NCBI GenBank assembly: GCA_918026815.1
Contig: CAKJVC010000143.1
Location: forward strand, 682,001-746,000
Reading direction: 5' to 3'
Length of the DNA: 64,000 nt
DNA from: Chalara sp. BL73
Taxonomy: Eukaryota; Ascomycota; Leotiomycetes; Helotiales
In this document: in pieces, positions 12,667 to 24,421 of the stretch
Layout of the letters: every line of letters starts with the position of its first letter
How positions within the stretch are numbered: position 1 is the stretch's first letter
The notes under the pieces: model-generated
Database searches by the model: none
What the model saw: the letters and a program-made list of their open reading frames with translations, nothing else
Told to the model about the DNA's origin: nothing
Position numbers and translations under genes: made by a program

Positions 12667-15514
12667 ATGTCCGGAGAGTCATCCGAGCATGCATACCAAC
12701 AACTAAATAATAGTGGGCAGTCAAGCGCAACACCAAGCAGACCTGGTAGCCCAACAGGAACCCACAAGCGTGGCAGAGTCCGTTTCAACAGCACCAGCGA
12801 GGCAAACGATACTACAAATAAGAGATCAAGCTTCCCTTTGCGGGACAAAGGGGATCCGAGTATATCTCCAATTCTGAAACCAACGCATGCAAAGACCAGT
12901 CCACTGCATTCGAGAAGCAGCAGTGCTACAAATCTGCTGAGGCATGGCAGCACACCCGAACTGGAGAAAGCAGATCCTTTAACAGAGCCTTTGAAGAGCC
13001 CTGTACTGAAACCAAGACCTGGCGTACTGAGGAATTCTTCTTACGTGAGAGAACAGGATGATGGGACAGACGAGCTCACCGAGCAGGCATTCTCAGCATT
13101 GGCGGCTCACGAAAGAGCCCAGCGCATGGCAACTTTAGTTGGCAGCAATTCAGCACCTGCAACGAGAAGGACAAGTCTGGAGTCAGATGTGGATGACTCC
13201 TTTTTGCCTTTCAGATCAGGGAGTGCACGAGGGTTTCTTGCCAATATTCCGCTTGGCGACCTAGACTCAAGAAGGACCTACGACGGTGTAGCAGAAGTGA
13301 GCGATGATGAGCATACAGAAAAGGAGACGTCCAAGAAGGATGGTGCTACCGAGGAATCAGCAAGTACTGCAGAGGCTCATAAAATCGTGAGAGCGCATAC
13401 AAGGAAGACTCGCTCGGGGTCAATCTCAAAACCTACCATCTCTGAATCTTCTGCCCTGCCGTCAGGCGCAGCTACACCTTACTTAGAACGAGATTACGAT
13501 GAATACCTTCCACGACCTCAGCAATTTCGTGGGGGTGTGCTTTCAGAGCTTCTGAAGCTTTACAAAGCTCCAGCTCTGGGTGAAAGCCAGCCTGTCAGCC
13601 GTGCTCACTCAAGGAGATCGAGTTTCGAATCCGTAGCCAGCACTGCTGTTTCCGCAGGTTCTTCAGGTAACAATACACCCAAGGTCAAACATCCGAAGTG
13701 GTACGCACAAAAGAGCCATTCGCAAGATACATTGGCTGGACTCATTGAAGCATCGGCCAAGCTAGCGGCTGCGCCTGCAACTCCCAAAGTGATGAGTGAC
13801 CGGGCGAAGAAGCCCGTCCGGCCTGGTACAGGCAAGAGGCAACATAGTGGGAAGTTTGGAGAAGCAGTCATGAACAAGATTCGACCAAGACTGGAGGACG
13901 AAATAAAGATCACTATTCATATTGCTGAGACACTTGCAAGGCAAAAGTACGTCGTGAAGTTGTGCAGAGCACTGATTATGTACGGAGCGCCAACACATCG
14001 ACTTGAAGAATACCTCAATATGACTTCTAGGGTTTTGGAAATTGACAGCAGTTGCCTCTATATTCCAGGGTGTATGATTATCTCTTTCGACGATGCAACC
14101 ACGCATACAACAGAAGTCAAGCTTGTTAAATCACCTCATGGAGTGTCCTTAGGTAAGCTCAAGGATGTACATGAGGTCTACAAGGAGGTAGTACACGACG
14201 TCATTGGGGTAGAAGAAGCGACGCAAAGGCTAGATGAGATTATCAAAGTGAAGCCAAAATATTCGCCCTGGGTTCGTGTCATTGTATATGGTCTCGCTAG
14301 TGCAACTGTCGGCCCATTTGCCTTTGAAGCTCGTCTCATCGATCTTCCTATTGCTTTTGTTCTTGGATGCCTTCTTGGCTACTTGCAGCTGATTCTTGCA
14401 CCAAAGTCAGATCTATACAGCAATGTATTCGAGATTTCCGCTGCGGTACTCACTTCCTTCTTGGCTCGCGCTTTTGGGTCAATCAGAGGAGGTGATATCT
14501 TCTGCTTCTCTGCGCTGGCTCAATCTTCCATCGCCCTGATCCTGCCAGGGTACCTGGTACTTTGTGCTTCACTCGAATTGCAATCCCGCTCAATTGTCGC
14601 TGGGTCTGTCCGCATTGTTTATGCTATCATCTACTCTCTGTTCTTGGGGTTTGGAATTACCATTGGAACGGCGGCGTACTCTTTATTCGATTCGAATGCA
14701 TCTACTGCTACAACGTGCTCAAACCCTATCAACCAATACTATAGATGGTTCTTCGTACCTGCTTTCACGCTGTGTCTGGCAATTATCAATCAGGCAAAGT
14801 GGAAACAGACTCCAGTAATGCTGGTGATAGCTTTTGCTGGATATGTGGTTAATTTCTTCAGTAGGTTCTCTGTACCTCTTAATCCACAATGTGTTGCTAA
14901 CATTTCCCAGGTAACAAGAGGTTCCCATCTTCTCCTCAAATATCTAACACCCTTGGAGCACTTTGTGTTGGCGTTTTGGGCAACCTGTACTCCAGAATAA
15001 ACCATGGAGTTGCTGTAGTTGCACTGTTGCCGGCCATTTTTGTACAGGTGCCGTCTGGTATAGCAGCTTCTGGATCACTGATCCAGGGATTGAACACCGC
15101 CGAGACGCTCAGCAATAATGCGACATATGCCAACGGCACATCTCGCGTTACTGGAACCAACCAAGTAAGTCGGAAAGCCCCAAAGATACCACATGCATAG
15201 ATTCGAGTTCCCTTTTGTGTTTGGTTATACTTGTCTCGGTCTGTTCAAATTATGGCAGTGTAACTTCCAAAATATCAGAACGTATGCATGGAATGCTAGA
15301 CTATGTGGAGGATCATGACTTTGGAATTAAACGAGAGAGCATGCTAACAGCATTTCAGGTGTCAGTAACATCATCAACCGACCTCAACACTATTGCTTTC
15401 AATGTGGGATACAACATGATACAGGTGGCGATAGGCATCACTGTGGGATTGTTCTTAAGCGCCTTGATCGTGTATCCATTGGGAAAGCGCAGGAGCGGGC
15501 TTTTTAGCTTTTAA
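12667..15514 (+). CDS. ThrE/DUF1212 family membrane protein (Prm10-like)
   Basis: Three exons, 12667-14860, 14911-15164 and 15359-15514, with introns of 50 and 194 nt (branch sites TGCTAAC in both), give 867 aa. Residues 1 to about 420 are a serine-rich disordered cytoplasmic region. From about 428 (KLCRALIMYGAPTHRLEEYL) a ThrE domain begins, followed by about five membrane segments, and from about 680 a second ThrE_2-type membrane module (NTLGALCVGVLGNLYSR, LLPAIFVQVPSGIAASGSL). ThrE is named for a bacterial threonine/serine exporter. Fungal relatives include yeast Prm10/YJL108C and are poorly characterised, so substrate is inference. The first exon alone would end early at 15000; splicing restores the family C-terminus. 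The gene is convergent with mL45. Confidence 0.92.
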
Positions 15515-16688
15515 TCGTAATGGGACCGGAGGAATTGGAATAGCGTTTTGCATAGCTAGCGAGTTTGAAACATTGGTAAAAGAGCGAGGTGTTTGTGGGA
15601 CAGATAGACGATGATACCCAAGTATACTATAATATCACCTTTGCATACGGCTTTCTCCGTTTTTCGCAAGTGTGTGTAAGGAGGGAGCGGAGCGGCGAGT
15701 TGAGGCGAGCTAAGAATCAATATCTCGGAAAAGGTCACAAGATCATATCCCTACCCGCCATGCACACAAAGCAGACTAAGCAGACGCCCACTCGGACCAA
15801 TGATTGGTGACACGACCTACGACATGCAACAAATATTCCAACTCGAGGTGCAAAAACCAGAAATCGATAGGTCTGGAGGAACCTAGAGGCATGTTTCGAC
15901 TCGTCATCTCCGTATAGCAGGCCCGCGAGATCTGTTGCCCCCCTATTATTCGATTCGCTTAGGCGCAAGCGAGATGGGCGGGCGCAATGCATGTCTCGGT
16001 CGTGATGTTGGGGGATGGGATCCGTTTGGGCGGCGAGGGTGAAGGTGTTAGACAGTACGGGGTGGGTGTGGGATGGGAGGAGGTCGCCTTCTCTTGTTTA
16101 TTTTTTGTTAATTTTATTTTTGCCCGGGAGGGCAATGGTGAGGCTGGATATGTGGCATGTCGTGGGCTGTTTGGGGCGGCGGCCGGAGGAGGGATGAGGA
16201 TGGAGGTTGAAATCTATTTTGATATGTGGGATAGCGCGGGATATTGCGGTTCGTGCCGAGAGGGTGCGGGTTGTTTTTAATGCGAGGCTATGCGCTGGAT
16301 TCTTGTGGCGGTAAGTTTTGATACGTGATGCCTGTCTCGCTCTTCGTGTATTGTATGTAGTCTGCCAGTCCAGTTATCGGTACTATCAGAAGAATCATGT
16401 AGAAAATCATGTAGAAAATGACGGATTCATATGTGAGTCCTTCCTTCTCTGAACGGGAAACTTGGTACCTGATCGATTGGATGAGGTGATACTCTGTGAT
16501 ATTTCTGGTTCAATTATACATGTAAGTTTACATCTCATGCCTTCTATGCTTTCCGTCTACTATATATACAATACCTCCTATTTCACACATCTGATCTGTA
16601 CACTTTCCAAATCAGTTCCTCCCCTCAAATCTTCCAATTCACCCCCCAGGGGGTTGGGCAACCTCTCAAACCTCTTCTTTCTACCCGA
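15515..16688. other. Intergenic between convergent genes
   Basis: G-rich on the plus strand around 15985-16280 and without a recognisable coding region. A short tandem duplication (ATCATGTAGAAA twice) lies near 16392-16415. It includes the 3' flanks of the ThrE-family and mL45 genes. Confidence 0.55.
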
Positions 16689-17665
16689 CTACCGCTCCAG
16701 ATCATCCTCTTTTCCAAACCTTAGAACTACCTCGTACGGCGTAACTTCAGTCGTTCCCCATACCTCCCATTCTGTCGCCACCCACTTATGCCATTTCCGC
16801 TGCACAACAATATACTCCTCAGTCTCCCTCTCTTGATCGGCCTTTGCCTTCTGCCCCGGCTTCATCGTCCGGGCCTTCTGTACGCTCTTAATCTTTACAA
16901 CAGCCTGTTGTATCGCGGCCCCCTCCATCGGCAGCTGTGTTGCCATATTACTCATCACTTTCGGGCTGCCAATATGCCGCACCAACACCCAACTAACCTT
17001 CTCTCCTCTCTCTCTCCTCGCTATGCGCGCCGCAAAACTCGTATACAGCCCATCGGCACATACCTTCCTAAGTTTGGAGAGATCACCCGCCGCGAACGCG
17101 GTGTACATTTGTGAGTGCAGGGCCACGGCGGTAGGTGCGATCTTGCGGTTCTCGAGCGTCACGGCACGGTCGAGCGTGAACCATTTCTTGGCTTTGGATG
17201 GTGAGGCGGGCGACATGAGTTTTATGTACCAGAGGGTGCCGAGACCCATGGCTCTGTGCTTTAGACGTAGCCACTGGAGATGGAGGAAGGGGGAGGAGAA
17301 GGGGGCTTTGAAGAATGGTACGCTTGTTGCAGGAGGGGGGACGAAAGTATCTGCATAATTTATTAGTTTTCTGCTGTGTTTTGACGGAAAGGAGAAGGTT
17401 GTGAAGCTCGTACGGGGTAAGAACATGGAGAGGACGTACTTTGAAATATCCCAATGTCTGAAGGCACCATGCCCTTTGCCATTTGCTTCTGCGCGATTTT
17501 CAAACTGGGCTCTGCCATCTGCTTTGGCCTGGCGTATTGACTCGCATTCTTGCTGGGGCCGGGCTTGTATAGTATGCTGGACACAGAGAAGCACCTCCTG
17601 GGTACGCAGGAGATGCCGTTCAAGCCTACCGCGGCGGAAAGCGGTCGACGGATAGAATGCGCCAT
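16689..17665 (-). CDS. Mitochondrial large ribosomal subunit protein mL45
   Basis: Two exons, 17440-17665 and 16689-17350, with an 89-nt intron (GTACGT...TTATGCAG), give 295 aa. The start MAHSIRRPLSAAVG leads an arginine-rich, acid-poor segment typical of a mitochondrial presequence. The body (QWLRLKHRAMGLGTLWYIKL, MYTAFAAGDLSKLRKVCADG, then VVQRKWHKWVATEWEVWGTT) matches the Tim44-like fold of mL45, the relative of yeast Mba1. mL45/Mba1 sits at the exit tunnel of the mitoribosome and helps insert nascent proteins into the inner membrane. An in-frame ATG at the edge of the upstream open frame would give a longer form, but the chosen ATG gives the better presequence. The gene is divergent from the Eos1 gene. 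Confidence 0.9.
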
Positions 17666-18190
17666 GACTGCATATACCCAATTGGGTGATATGCCAAAGG
17701 TTCTAGGAGCTGATCGCTGTCGTGGCTCCGGCCTGCGCAGAGTAGACGTCGCTGTCGACTTTTTTTTATGAGACGATGCTCGGTAAAAAGACGTTTGGAT
17801 CAGGTTGCACAAGATCTCTGGATCCCTGAACCCTGTTTAGATTTACGTCTGTCAGAAAGCTGATCTCAAAAGCTGGATCGCATTTAAGATTACCATTCCT
17901 GAGATAAGTGATTTTCAATTTCCTACTTTCATCATTTACAACCCAATTCTTCACTCAATTCGTGATGTCTAAAAGCTGAAATAATGGCGAGCTAGCCAAA
18001 AATCTGGGGAAAGGAGCCAAGACGGCTAGCGGGTATGCACCTTCAAGGTGCAACACTCTAGTCCCCTCCATCTCATAAACTCTCCTCTCTCCTCTCCCCT
18101 TTCCTCTCCTTGCTTCCATCCAATTCTCCCATCGCCTTCCTCTTCCCCTTCGGAACCCTCCAACGTGCGATGCGGCAGCATATGCCGTAG
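17666..18190. promoter_or_regulatory. Shared divergent promoter region, mL45 and Eos1
   Basis: About 0.5 kb lies between two divergently transcribed genes. The side facing Eos1 (about 18060-18160) is a strongly pyrimidine-rich tract (CT/CCT runs), typical of fungal core promoters and leaders. The true first exon of the Eos1 gene may also lie here, since the recognised coding part has no in-frame ATG. Confidence 0.5.
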
Positions 18191-19228
18191 CCCTCCCTCC
18201 CTCTGGCTCCTTCCAATCGCCAACCTGAACCACCGCCCTACACCTCCCCTCCTCCCACCACCACGAAGCCAAAGATCTCCTCCACAAACAGCTATACCCC
18301 CAGCCCACCTCCCGTGGCAACAAACCACCACCCTGCTTCACCCGATGGCCCGCAATCCGTTCTCCATCCGCGAGTCGCCGTGCTGCTAGGTGTTGACCGC
18401 CGCTGGCACTTTCCATTGCTCGTGTGCCGGGCCCTGAGCACGCTGCCAGCAATATGGTGGGGCTTGCGTTGTGCGTTCACGTTCATGGGTGAGCTGCTGG
18501 CTGAGGAGATGGTCGGGGGCGTAGTTACGGGGGCGCCGTGGAGTGTTGAGAGGAGGTTTCGGGTCACGGAGGTGTTTTTAGCTGTGCTTTGGGTATGCCT
18601 TCAGTTCTGCTCCCAATAAACCGAATGAGTACTGTGGGCGCACCAAAAATGGTTGCTAATGTTTATGTGCAGTGTTCTGCGAGCGCATATCTCTCCTGGG
18701 TATTCACAGACTGTCTAATGTCCCGCTGGTAAGCCACCACCTTGTCGCATCTTCCTTTTGATATACGACTTTCACTAACCCACACACAGGCTCCTAAACT
18801 ACACCCCACCAGCATCCCTAGTCCGGCTTCTCTCAGTAAACGCCGCGAATGCCTATGTAACATCTTGGGTCCTCTTCCTGTCTGGTGGCTCGCAAGATCC
18901 TCGTTTGCTGCTGCCGGCATGGATAAGCATTGCGACTGTAATCCTGTTTCTGCTTTCTTTTGTTGAAGTAGGTAGACTGACAAGAATCTAGACTCTAACC
19001 CTGCTCTATCATATAACGCACCCGCGGCTCGCAATCCTCAAGGAAACCTCTCTATCCATGGCTGTCTTCCTCAGCGCGTCCTTCACCACCATGGTATCGC
19101 TACTCTTGCAACTACATCTAACAAGGACGAACGACCCGCCAGTTCCACTCTTCGCCATCGCAAGGACATGCTGGGAATGGGTAGTTTTGCTTGCCGAGCG
19201 AATCAAAGTTGCCGGGAGGGAGCTATAA
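18191..19228 (+). CDS. EOS1: N-glycosylation protein Eos1 homolog (5' end unresolved)
   Basis: Exons end or start at ...18592, 18673-18728, 18790-18937 and 18992-19228, with introns of 80, 61 and 54 nt. The family sequence is clear: LHPRVAVLLGVDRRWHFPLL, AIWWGLRCAFTFMGELLAEE, WSVERRFRVTEVFLAVLW, then YLSWVFTDCLMSRWLLNYTP, LFLSGGSQDPRLLLPAWISI and a tail ending VAGREL. At least four hydrophobic segments are present. Eos1 is an ER membrane protein linked to N-glycosylation and zinc/oxidative-stress tolerance in yeast. The open frame reaches upstream to just after a TAG at 18188-18190 and contains no ATG before the conserved domain, so a first exon further upstream, a non-AUG start or an assembly error must be invoked. 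The start given here is only the frame limit. Confidence 0.85.
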
Positions 19229-20161
19229 CGTGGTAGTTTGTGGCTTGCATGAACGGCGTTAAAAGGTCATGGATATAGTTTTCCGTCTTCGCATTCTTAT
19301 ACCAACGATGGTAGATCCATCTACGAAGGATCTCTTTTTCCCCTACGATCATCGCCAGGTTTCCTAGGGTCGATCTTTTATTTAGCGGATTCTCAGAGGG
19401 TTGTCTTTTGTATCTGTGCTTGAGCGAAAGATACCACATGTAGCCGAATGCAATTCCTTTTCTATGCAAAAATGAGCGCATCTATCTATCTGCACTATCC
19501 GTGAATTTTAGAGTTGTGACGCGCATTCAGGAAGGAATTAGTTGTCTTGTAACGAAGTTCACATTACTTTTAGGAGAGTCCTAAGGTCTCAAATAGGTGA
19601 GACTCTTGCAAGACCAAGGTCACTAGTCCCCCAATCGACGTTTTTCCGTCTAACTTAAACACTGAGATATCACAAGTTCAAAACAGAAAATCAGGAGGAT
19701 GAGACGCCAGGAACGTGCATCATATTTGTTCGAATTATGCTATCCGCAGTCCTTCCCAAACCGTCCAGACACGCAGAACCATCCCGTATAAAACAGTGTT
19801 TGTAAAAGAACGAAACCACATTAGCAAATCCCATGCTGTTACCCTCCTAATCCCTCGGAAAAGCAACCCACTGGCTGCTCCTTCCTCCGCAATAAAATAA
19901 AGCAAGCTATTCCCAATAACGTCCCATAAGCCATCAAGTGCGTTCTCCAGTTGTATGAAAGAATGCGGGTATCATCGAATAACGCCCCAAATCGAATCCG
20001 GTGCCGTGATAAAGGGGATCAGAACGACCCAGTCCCCATCGAGTGAGATGGGCAAGAAGCTGGAAAGAGGTTGGTGTATATATTACTATAGTGGGTGTGC
20101 CTGTTTGACAGACTTCTATCCTCACTCGTGACGTTGACTGATGGGGCGGGACTCGATGGGC
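19229..20161. other. Intergenic between convergent genes
   Basis: This holds the 3' flanks of the Eos1 and eIF1 genes. No gene is recognised. Short frames at 19203-19481 (minus) and 19715-19900 (plus) show no family features. Confidence 0.55.
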
Positions 20162-20917
20162 TTAGAAACCATGGACCTAGAAGACGTGTTAGCGAAAAAC
20201 CGGAAGAGCGATGTTGAGGACGAGGACGCACCTTAATGGTCTTGGCATCGAGCTCCAGACCCTCTTTCTTGTCTGTGAGGAACTCTTGGACATCCTTGCG
20301 CTGATCTCCTTGAAGCTGGATCACCTCTCCCATCTCCGTATCGACAACAATGGTGCCATTGCAAGCTACATATTAAGTTAGCATTTGTGAATGTAGTGAC
20401 GGATGCGGTGCGGCTCCGTGGGCGGGAGGAGTAAGCGTACCGAACTTCTTCTTAATGACCTTGAGGATTTTCTTCTGATCGAATTTCTTGGGGAGACCTT
20501 GGACAGTAGTCAACGTCTTACGACCATTGCGCTCTGTGGTACATTTATTGTCAGTTGACATGCTTATCTTGACCGATCGGTCGCGTCTGACGTGGGGGCG
20601 GTGCAAGCGTTGATCGTGGCAGAATGGCAAACTTACGTTGAATACGAATGTGTATATAATTTTGAGACTGCTTGACGTCTCCAAGTTCCTCGGCTTCTTC
20701 AGCGAAGGGGTCTGCAGAAATAATTAGCTAGTTGATATGACGAGGCTGGAAGGGCCAGCAAAGGGGAATCGCGACAGCAAAAGGGCTTGCAGATGTCGGA
20801 AAATGCCTCAAGCAGTCTCTAGCAATTTGACATTGTTGTAGACGGATGACAGTGCGTTTAAATGAAGAAATACGTACCAAAGGACTTGAGGTTCTCGGGA
20901 ACGATTTTTGAGCTCAT
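20162..20917 (-). CDS. SUI1: Translation initiation factor eIF1 (SUI1)
   Basis: Five exons, 20878-20917, 20637-20711, 20441-20533, 20232-20365 and 20162-20176, give 118 aa. All joins are in frame with GT-AG borders. The protein starts MSSKIVPENLKSFDPFAEEA and contains NYIHIRIQQRNGRKTLTTVQ and GLPKKFDQKKILKVIKKKFA. It also has NGTIVVDTEMGEVIQLQGDQ, the SUI1 fold of eIF1, and ends V-H-G-F encoded by a 15-nt last exon. eIF1 binds the 40S P-site and enforces AUG selection; in many eukaryotes it autoregulates through a poor start context. Five exons for 118 codons is dense but normal for this gene in filamentous fungi. Confidence 0.96.
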
Positions 20918-21879
20918 ATGAATGATTTGTCGGTCTCTGCTTTCGTGTGGTGTTGGTATGGGTGATGTCAAGTGCGTGGTTTTAAAAAGACGGCTGGTTC
21001 TTATCGGAGGGAGCGTTTGTGAGCGTAGAGATTGTTGAATTCGACTGGCGATTCTGGTGTTTGTCTGTTTGGGTGAGGTGATGTAGTACTAACAAGAGGA
21101 AGAAAGAGGATAGAGGGGCTGAAAAGGGCTCGACGAAGGCGGCAGTAGCAGCGGGGTCCACTCTTGCCATAATGCTGAGTCAGCTGCCTTTCCGTCCATG
21201 TTGAGGCACGTGAGCGTTGATTGGAGGCAGCGAATGCTTGAATTCGCCACTCGTAAGTTCTATCTGTGCCGGTTTTTAAAGCCATGTTCATTGGATCTTG
21301 AGCCGGTTATGGCTGGCTACGTCGCCTCCTCGGACTTCACCGCAGTTTAAACTCACTTTTGACCACGATACAAGTTGAGCTGGTTGTTGATTTGCCGTCC
21401 GCCTACGTATGACTCAAACTTTGGTGTTCGATATAATACACGGTATAGCTGCTTTCAGAGTAGTCACCAATCATATCTTAGAGATTAACGAGAGTTGTGT
21501 TTTGTTCGTATTTCCTGTTTGAGTTATCAACATCTCTAATTAGTCAGCCTATAACACAATTCACAGGCTTGAGATATGATTCTTTATTAACATAAAGCTG
21601 TGTCTAACTCTCTGGCGGTATGAATTACCCTTCCGTTGATGTTAGAATATGTACTGGTGATAATTCGATGATCCGAGTTGTCCCTCAAGCACTATTAGGT
21701 CGAGTAAATACTGCAATGCGTCATGATGCCAAGTTCAAAGAGAAAACAATCGCTATGATCTCCACGCACGTCCGTCCAATATCTTACAAAATTATATGCA
21801 CATTTAGTATCCATGCTATCCACGATCTATCCCTCCCTGTCACTATTCTACTCTCTTCAATCCGTCAATCTTTATTTCA
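20918..21879. other. Upstream region of eIF1 and 3' flank of the RhoGAP gene
   Basis: About 960 bp without a recognised gene. The part next to 20918 should contain the eIF1 promoter and leader. Confidence 0.5.
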
Positions 21880-24421
21880 TCAGTCATCATCAAAGATCTG
21901 ATAGCAATTCACTAAGATGGTGTCGATGACTCGGACCTGCCAGCCAGCGTCTTGGATATCTGGTCCACCAGGGGTGTTGGCGCCCATGAGTGTAGGGCCA
22001 AAGACAATGGCGAGATTGGAGGCGTTCATACGATTTGCAGCTGAGCTTTCTGTGACACGATGCAGATGCAATGTTAAAGCCCGGAGAGTGGCGTAGTTGG
22101 GATCTGGGAGGCTGTTGATGATGGCGTGAAGAGAGTCACGTCGGACGATGTCATCGTCATTTTCTGGGAAAAATTAGCACTTAGCTTAGAAATGTGCCTT
22201 TAGGGCAAGTAAGAGACAAGAAGGAGACATACTAGCGGCATCGATGAATGCGGCATAATGCTCAGCCGTGAGGAGAGGATCAGGCAAATCCCTCAAGAAT
22301 TGCTTAAGCAGTCCAGCAACACTGTTCACATCGTGGAAGAAGCTCTCGGGATTGCGGAAGTCGACCTTGGACGCATCTGGAAATTATTAGTCTCATGCCA
22401 TGCATTAATAAATAGGTATAATATACCATTGTCAAAGATAGCTTTGATCTTGCTGATGTGCGACTGTGTTCCGGACAACCGGTAGATTCCTTCAACTTCT
22501 AATCCGAACAGATCTACGGCTTGTATGCATTGATAAACGACCATTGGAACAGCAGAGCCATCCCGTTCAAACAGCTGGTCTAGGCTAAGACCAAATACAG
22601 GTTTTAAAGGCGGTAAATGGCCGGAGTGTGAGGCTACTGGAGATTGTGCATAGGAGGGTTGTTGACCTGCTGGTGGAGGCGTATGTGAAGACTGGAATGG
22701 AAGGGTCGAGAGCTGTGGAGGTCCAGCAGAGGAGATAGAGCCTCCATAACCACCGGCAGAGCTTATCGAGCTCTGATTATAACCTCCATGGCCAGAGGCT
22801 TGGGCCGGAGGTCCTCCTCTAGATGCCACGGAAGTGTTAATATATGGCTGTTGCTGCAAAGGCTGTCCTTGGCTAAAGCTCCTCTCATGCATATGACTTG
22901 GTGGCGGTCCTTGATTGTAAGGCTGAGGCACCTGCATTTGCTGTGGTGGTGACTGAGGGGTAGGGCCACCAAAAGACGGAGGAGGACCATTGAAAGACTG
23001 TGGAGGGCCATAAGATTGAGGAGGTGGAGGGCCATAAGATTGAGCAGGAGGAGGGCCTTGCCGTGAATTGAATGAAGCATTTGGATCTGATTGGCGTTGT
23101 GGTGGAGCGGCTGCTGTTGGCTGGTGCTGAGGATTGAACACCTAACGTGAAATTAGTTAAGAACAAGACAGGACTTGATATCTAAGCCTTACCGGATGTT
23201 TCTCGTATTTGATATCTGGAAGTCGACTGGGAACTTTGTTATGATAACTGTTCATGAAGTTGCTGTAGTCCACTTCATTGTTGATTGAGGAAACAACCTC
23301 ACGAAGACTACGAATTGGTGCCCCTTGTTGATTTTGTGTAATCGGACTGACCGTCAAGCCGCTGCTTAAGATCAACTTCTCATTAAAAGCAGCTGTATAG
23401 TCATGTCAGTGCTCAGTACCTGAATACACAAGGAATGGACACTTACCGAACTTCTGCATCTGCAATGTGGTAGCAGAGTCTAGCTCCTTGATCGCATCTT
23501 CCAGCGCCTTTACAGCTTCTGGGCGCAATTTGTTGATAAGCTCATGGCGCATAGCCTGCACAATCTGGACCTTCTGGGCGTAATCCGCATCTGCAGCCTG
23601 GACCTTCCTCAAAAGATCCTCTTCGTGCTGCGCGGCAGATTTCGGCCCTTTCAAGCCAAATTTCTTTCCCGCTTGACGATCTCCGGTCCTTGCTCGATCA
23701 TAATCCTCTGCCAGCGTATCATATTTAGCTTTCGATTTCCTCATTGCAGCTTCGGCATCAGCTACACGCTGCTCGGCTGCTAGACCATTGGTCTTCCAGT
23801 GTTTCCTTAATCGTTCATGGGAGAGCGCAACATCCATCAGGTCATCGTGCATCTGCGCCAGCGATATTCCAAATTGAGCCTCATGATCTGCCATCCGCTC
23901 GTGTATCATCAACACCTGCTCATAACTTTCTAGGAACGAGCCATGGCGCTGGTCTGGTTTCTTGATATTTTCATTGGTCGTTCTGCACAGCTTCTTCAGA
24001 CTGTCCGAATGTTGCTCCTCGATCTGAGCTCTTCTCTTCAAGAAGGATGACACTTCCTAGAAATCCGTTTAGTCACACACGTATATAGCCCGCATATAAA
24101 AGGTTCATACCCTCGTGGATTGTATACATTGCTTCAGCCGGTTGAGCAGAGTCATAACTCCAATCTGGCAAGTTGTTAGTTTGCTTCCTGTACCTCGCTG
24201 CATCAAGCGCAATGCCGCGCGCTCACCTCCGAGTTCACCACATATGCAACCCTCTCTGCATTATGATCATGACTTGCGACCGGGGCTGAAGTGGCCGCAT
24301 CTCCATTGATGGGAGACACTTCATCCACTGTAGGAGGAGCTCCCAGCGACATGCTTCCGCTTCTCTCGTGCTGGGTATTCGGGTTTGGCGGTTCTGAGTA
24401 CAATCGGTCGGAGTCTGCCAT
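21880..24421 (-). CDS. F-BAR and RhoGAP domain protein (Rgd1-like)
   Basis: Seven exons, 24227-24421, 24111-24164, 23447-24056, 23193-23392, 22427-23141, 22233-22376 and 21880-22163, give 733 aa with every junction in frame. Residues about 66-350 form an F-BAR module ([40 protein letters not shown]), which binds and curves membranes. A glycine/proline/glutamine-rich linker follows (about 360-530). The RhoGAP domain occupies about 535-730, with the arginine finger in GIYRLSG near residue 574 and later [14 protein letters not shown] and [18 protein letters not shown]. Yeast Rgd1 acts on Rho3/Rho4 in polarised growth and stress signalling, and the same role is expected here. It is on the same strand as eIF1 but separately transcribed. 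Confidence 0.95.

Noticed and set aside
17955..18452. A 165-codon minus-strand frame opposite the Eos1 5' region
   Set aside because: It is G/R/W-rich because it is the complement of a pyrimidine-rich leader and Eos1 coding sequence; it looks like a shadow.
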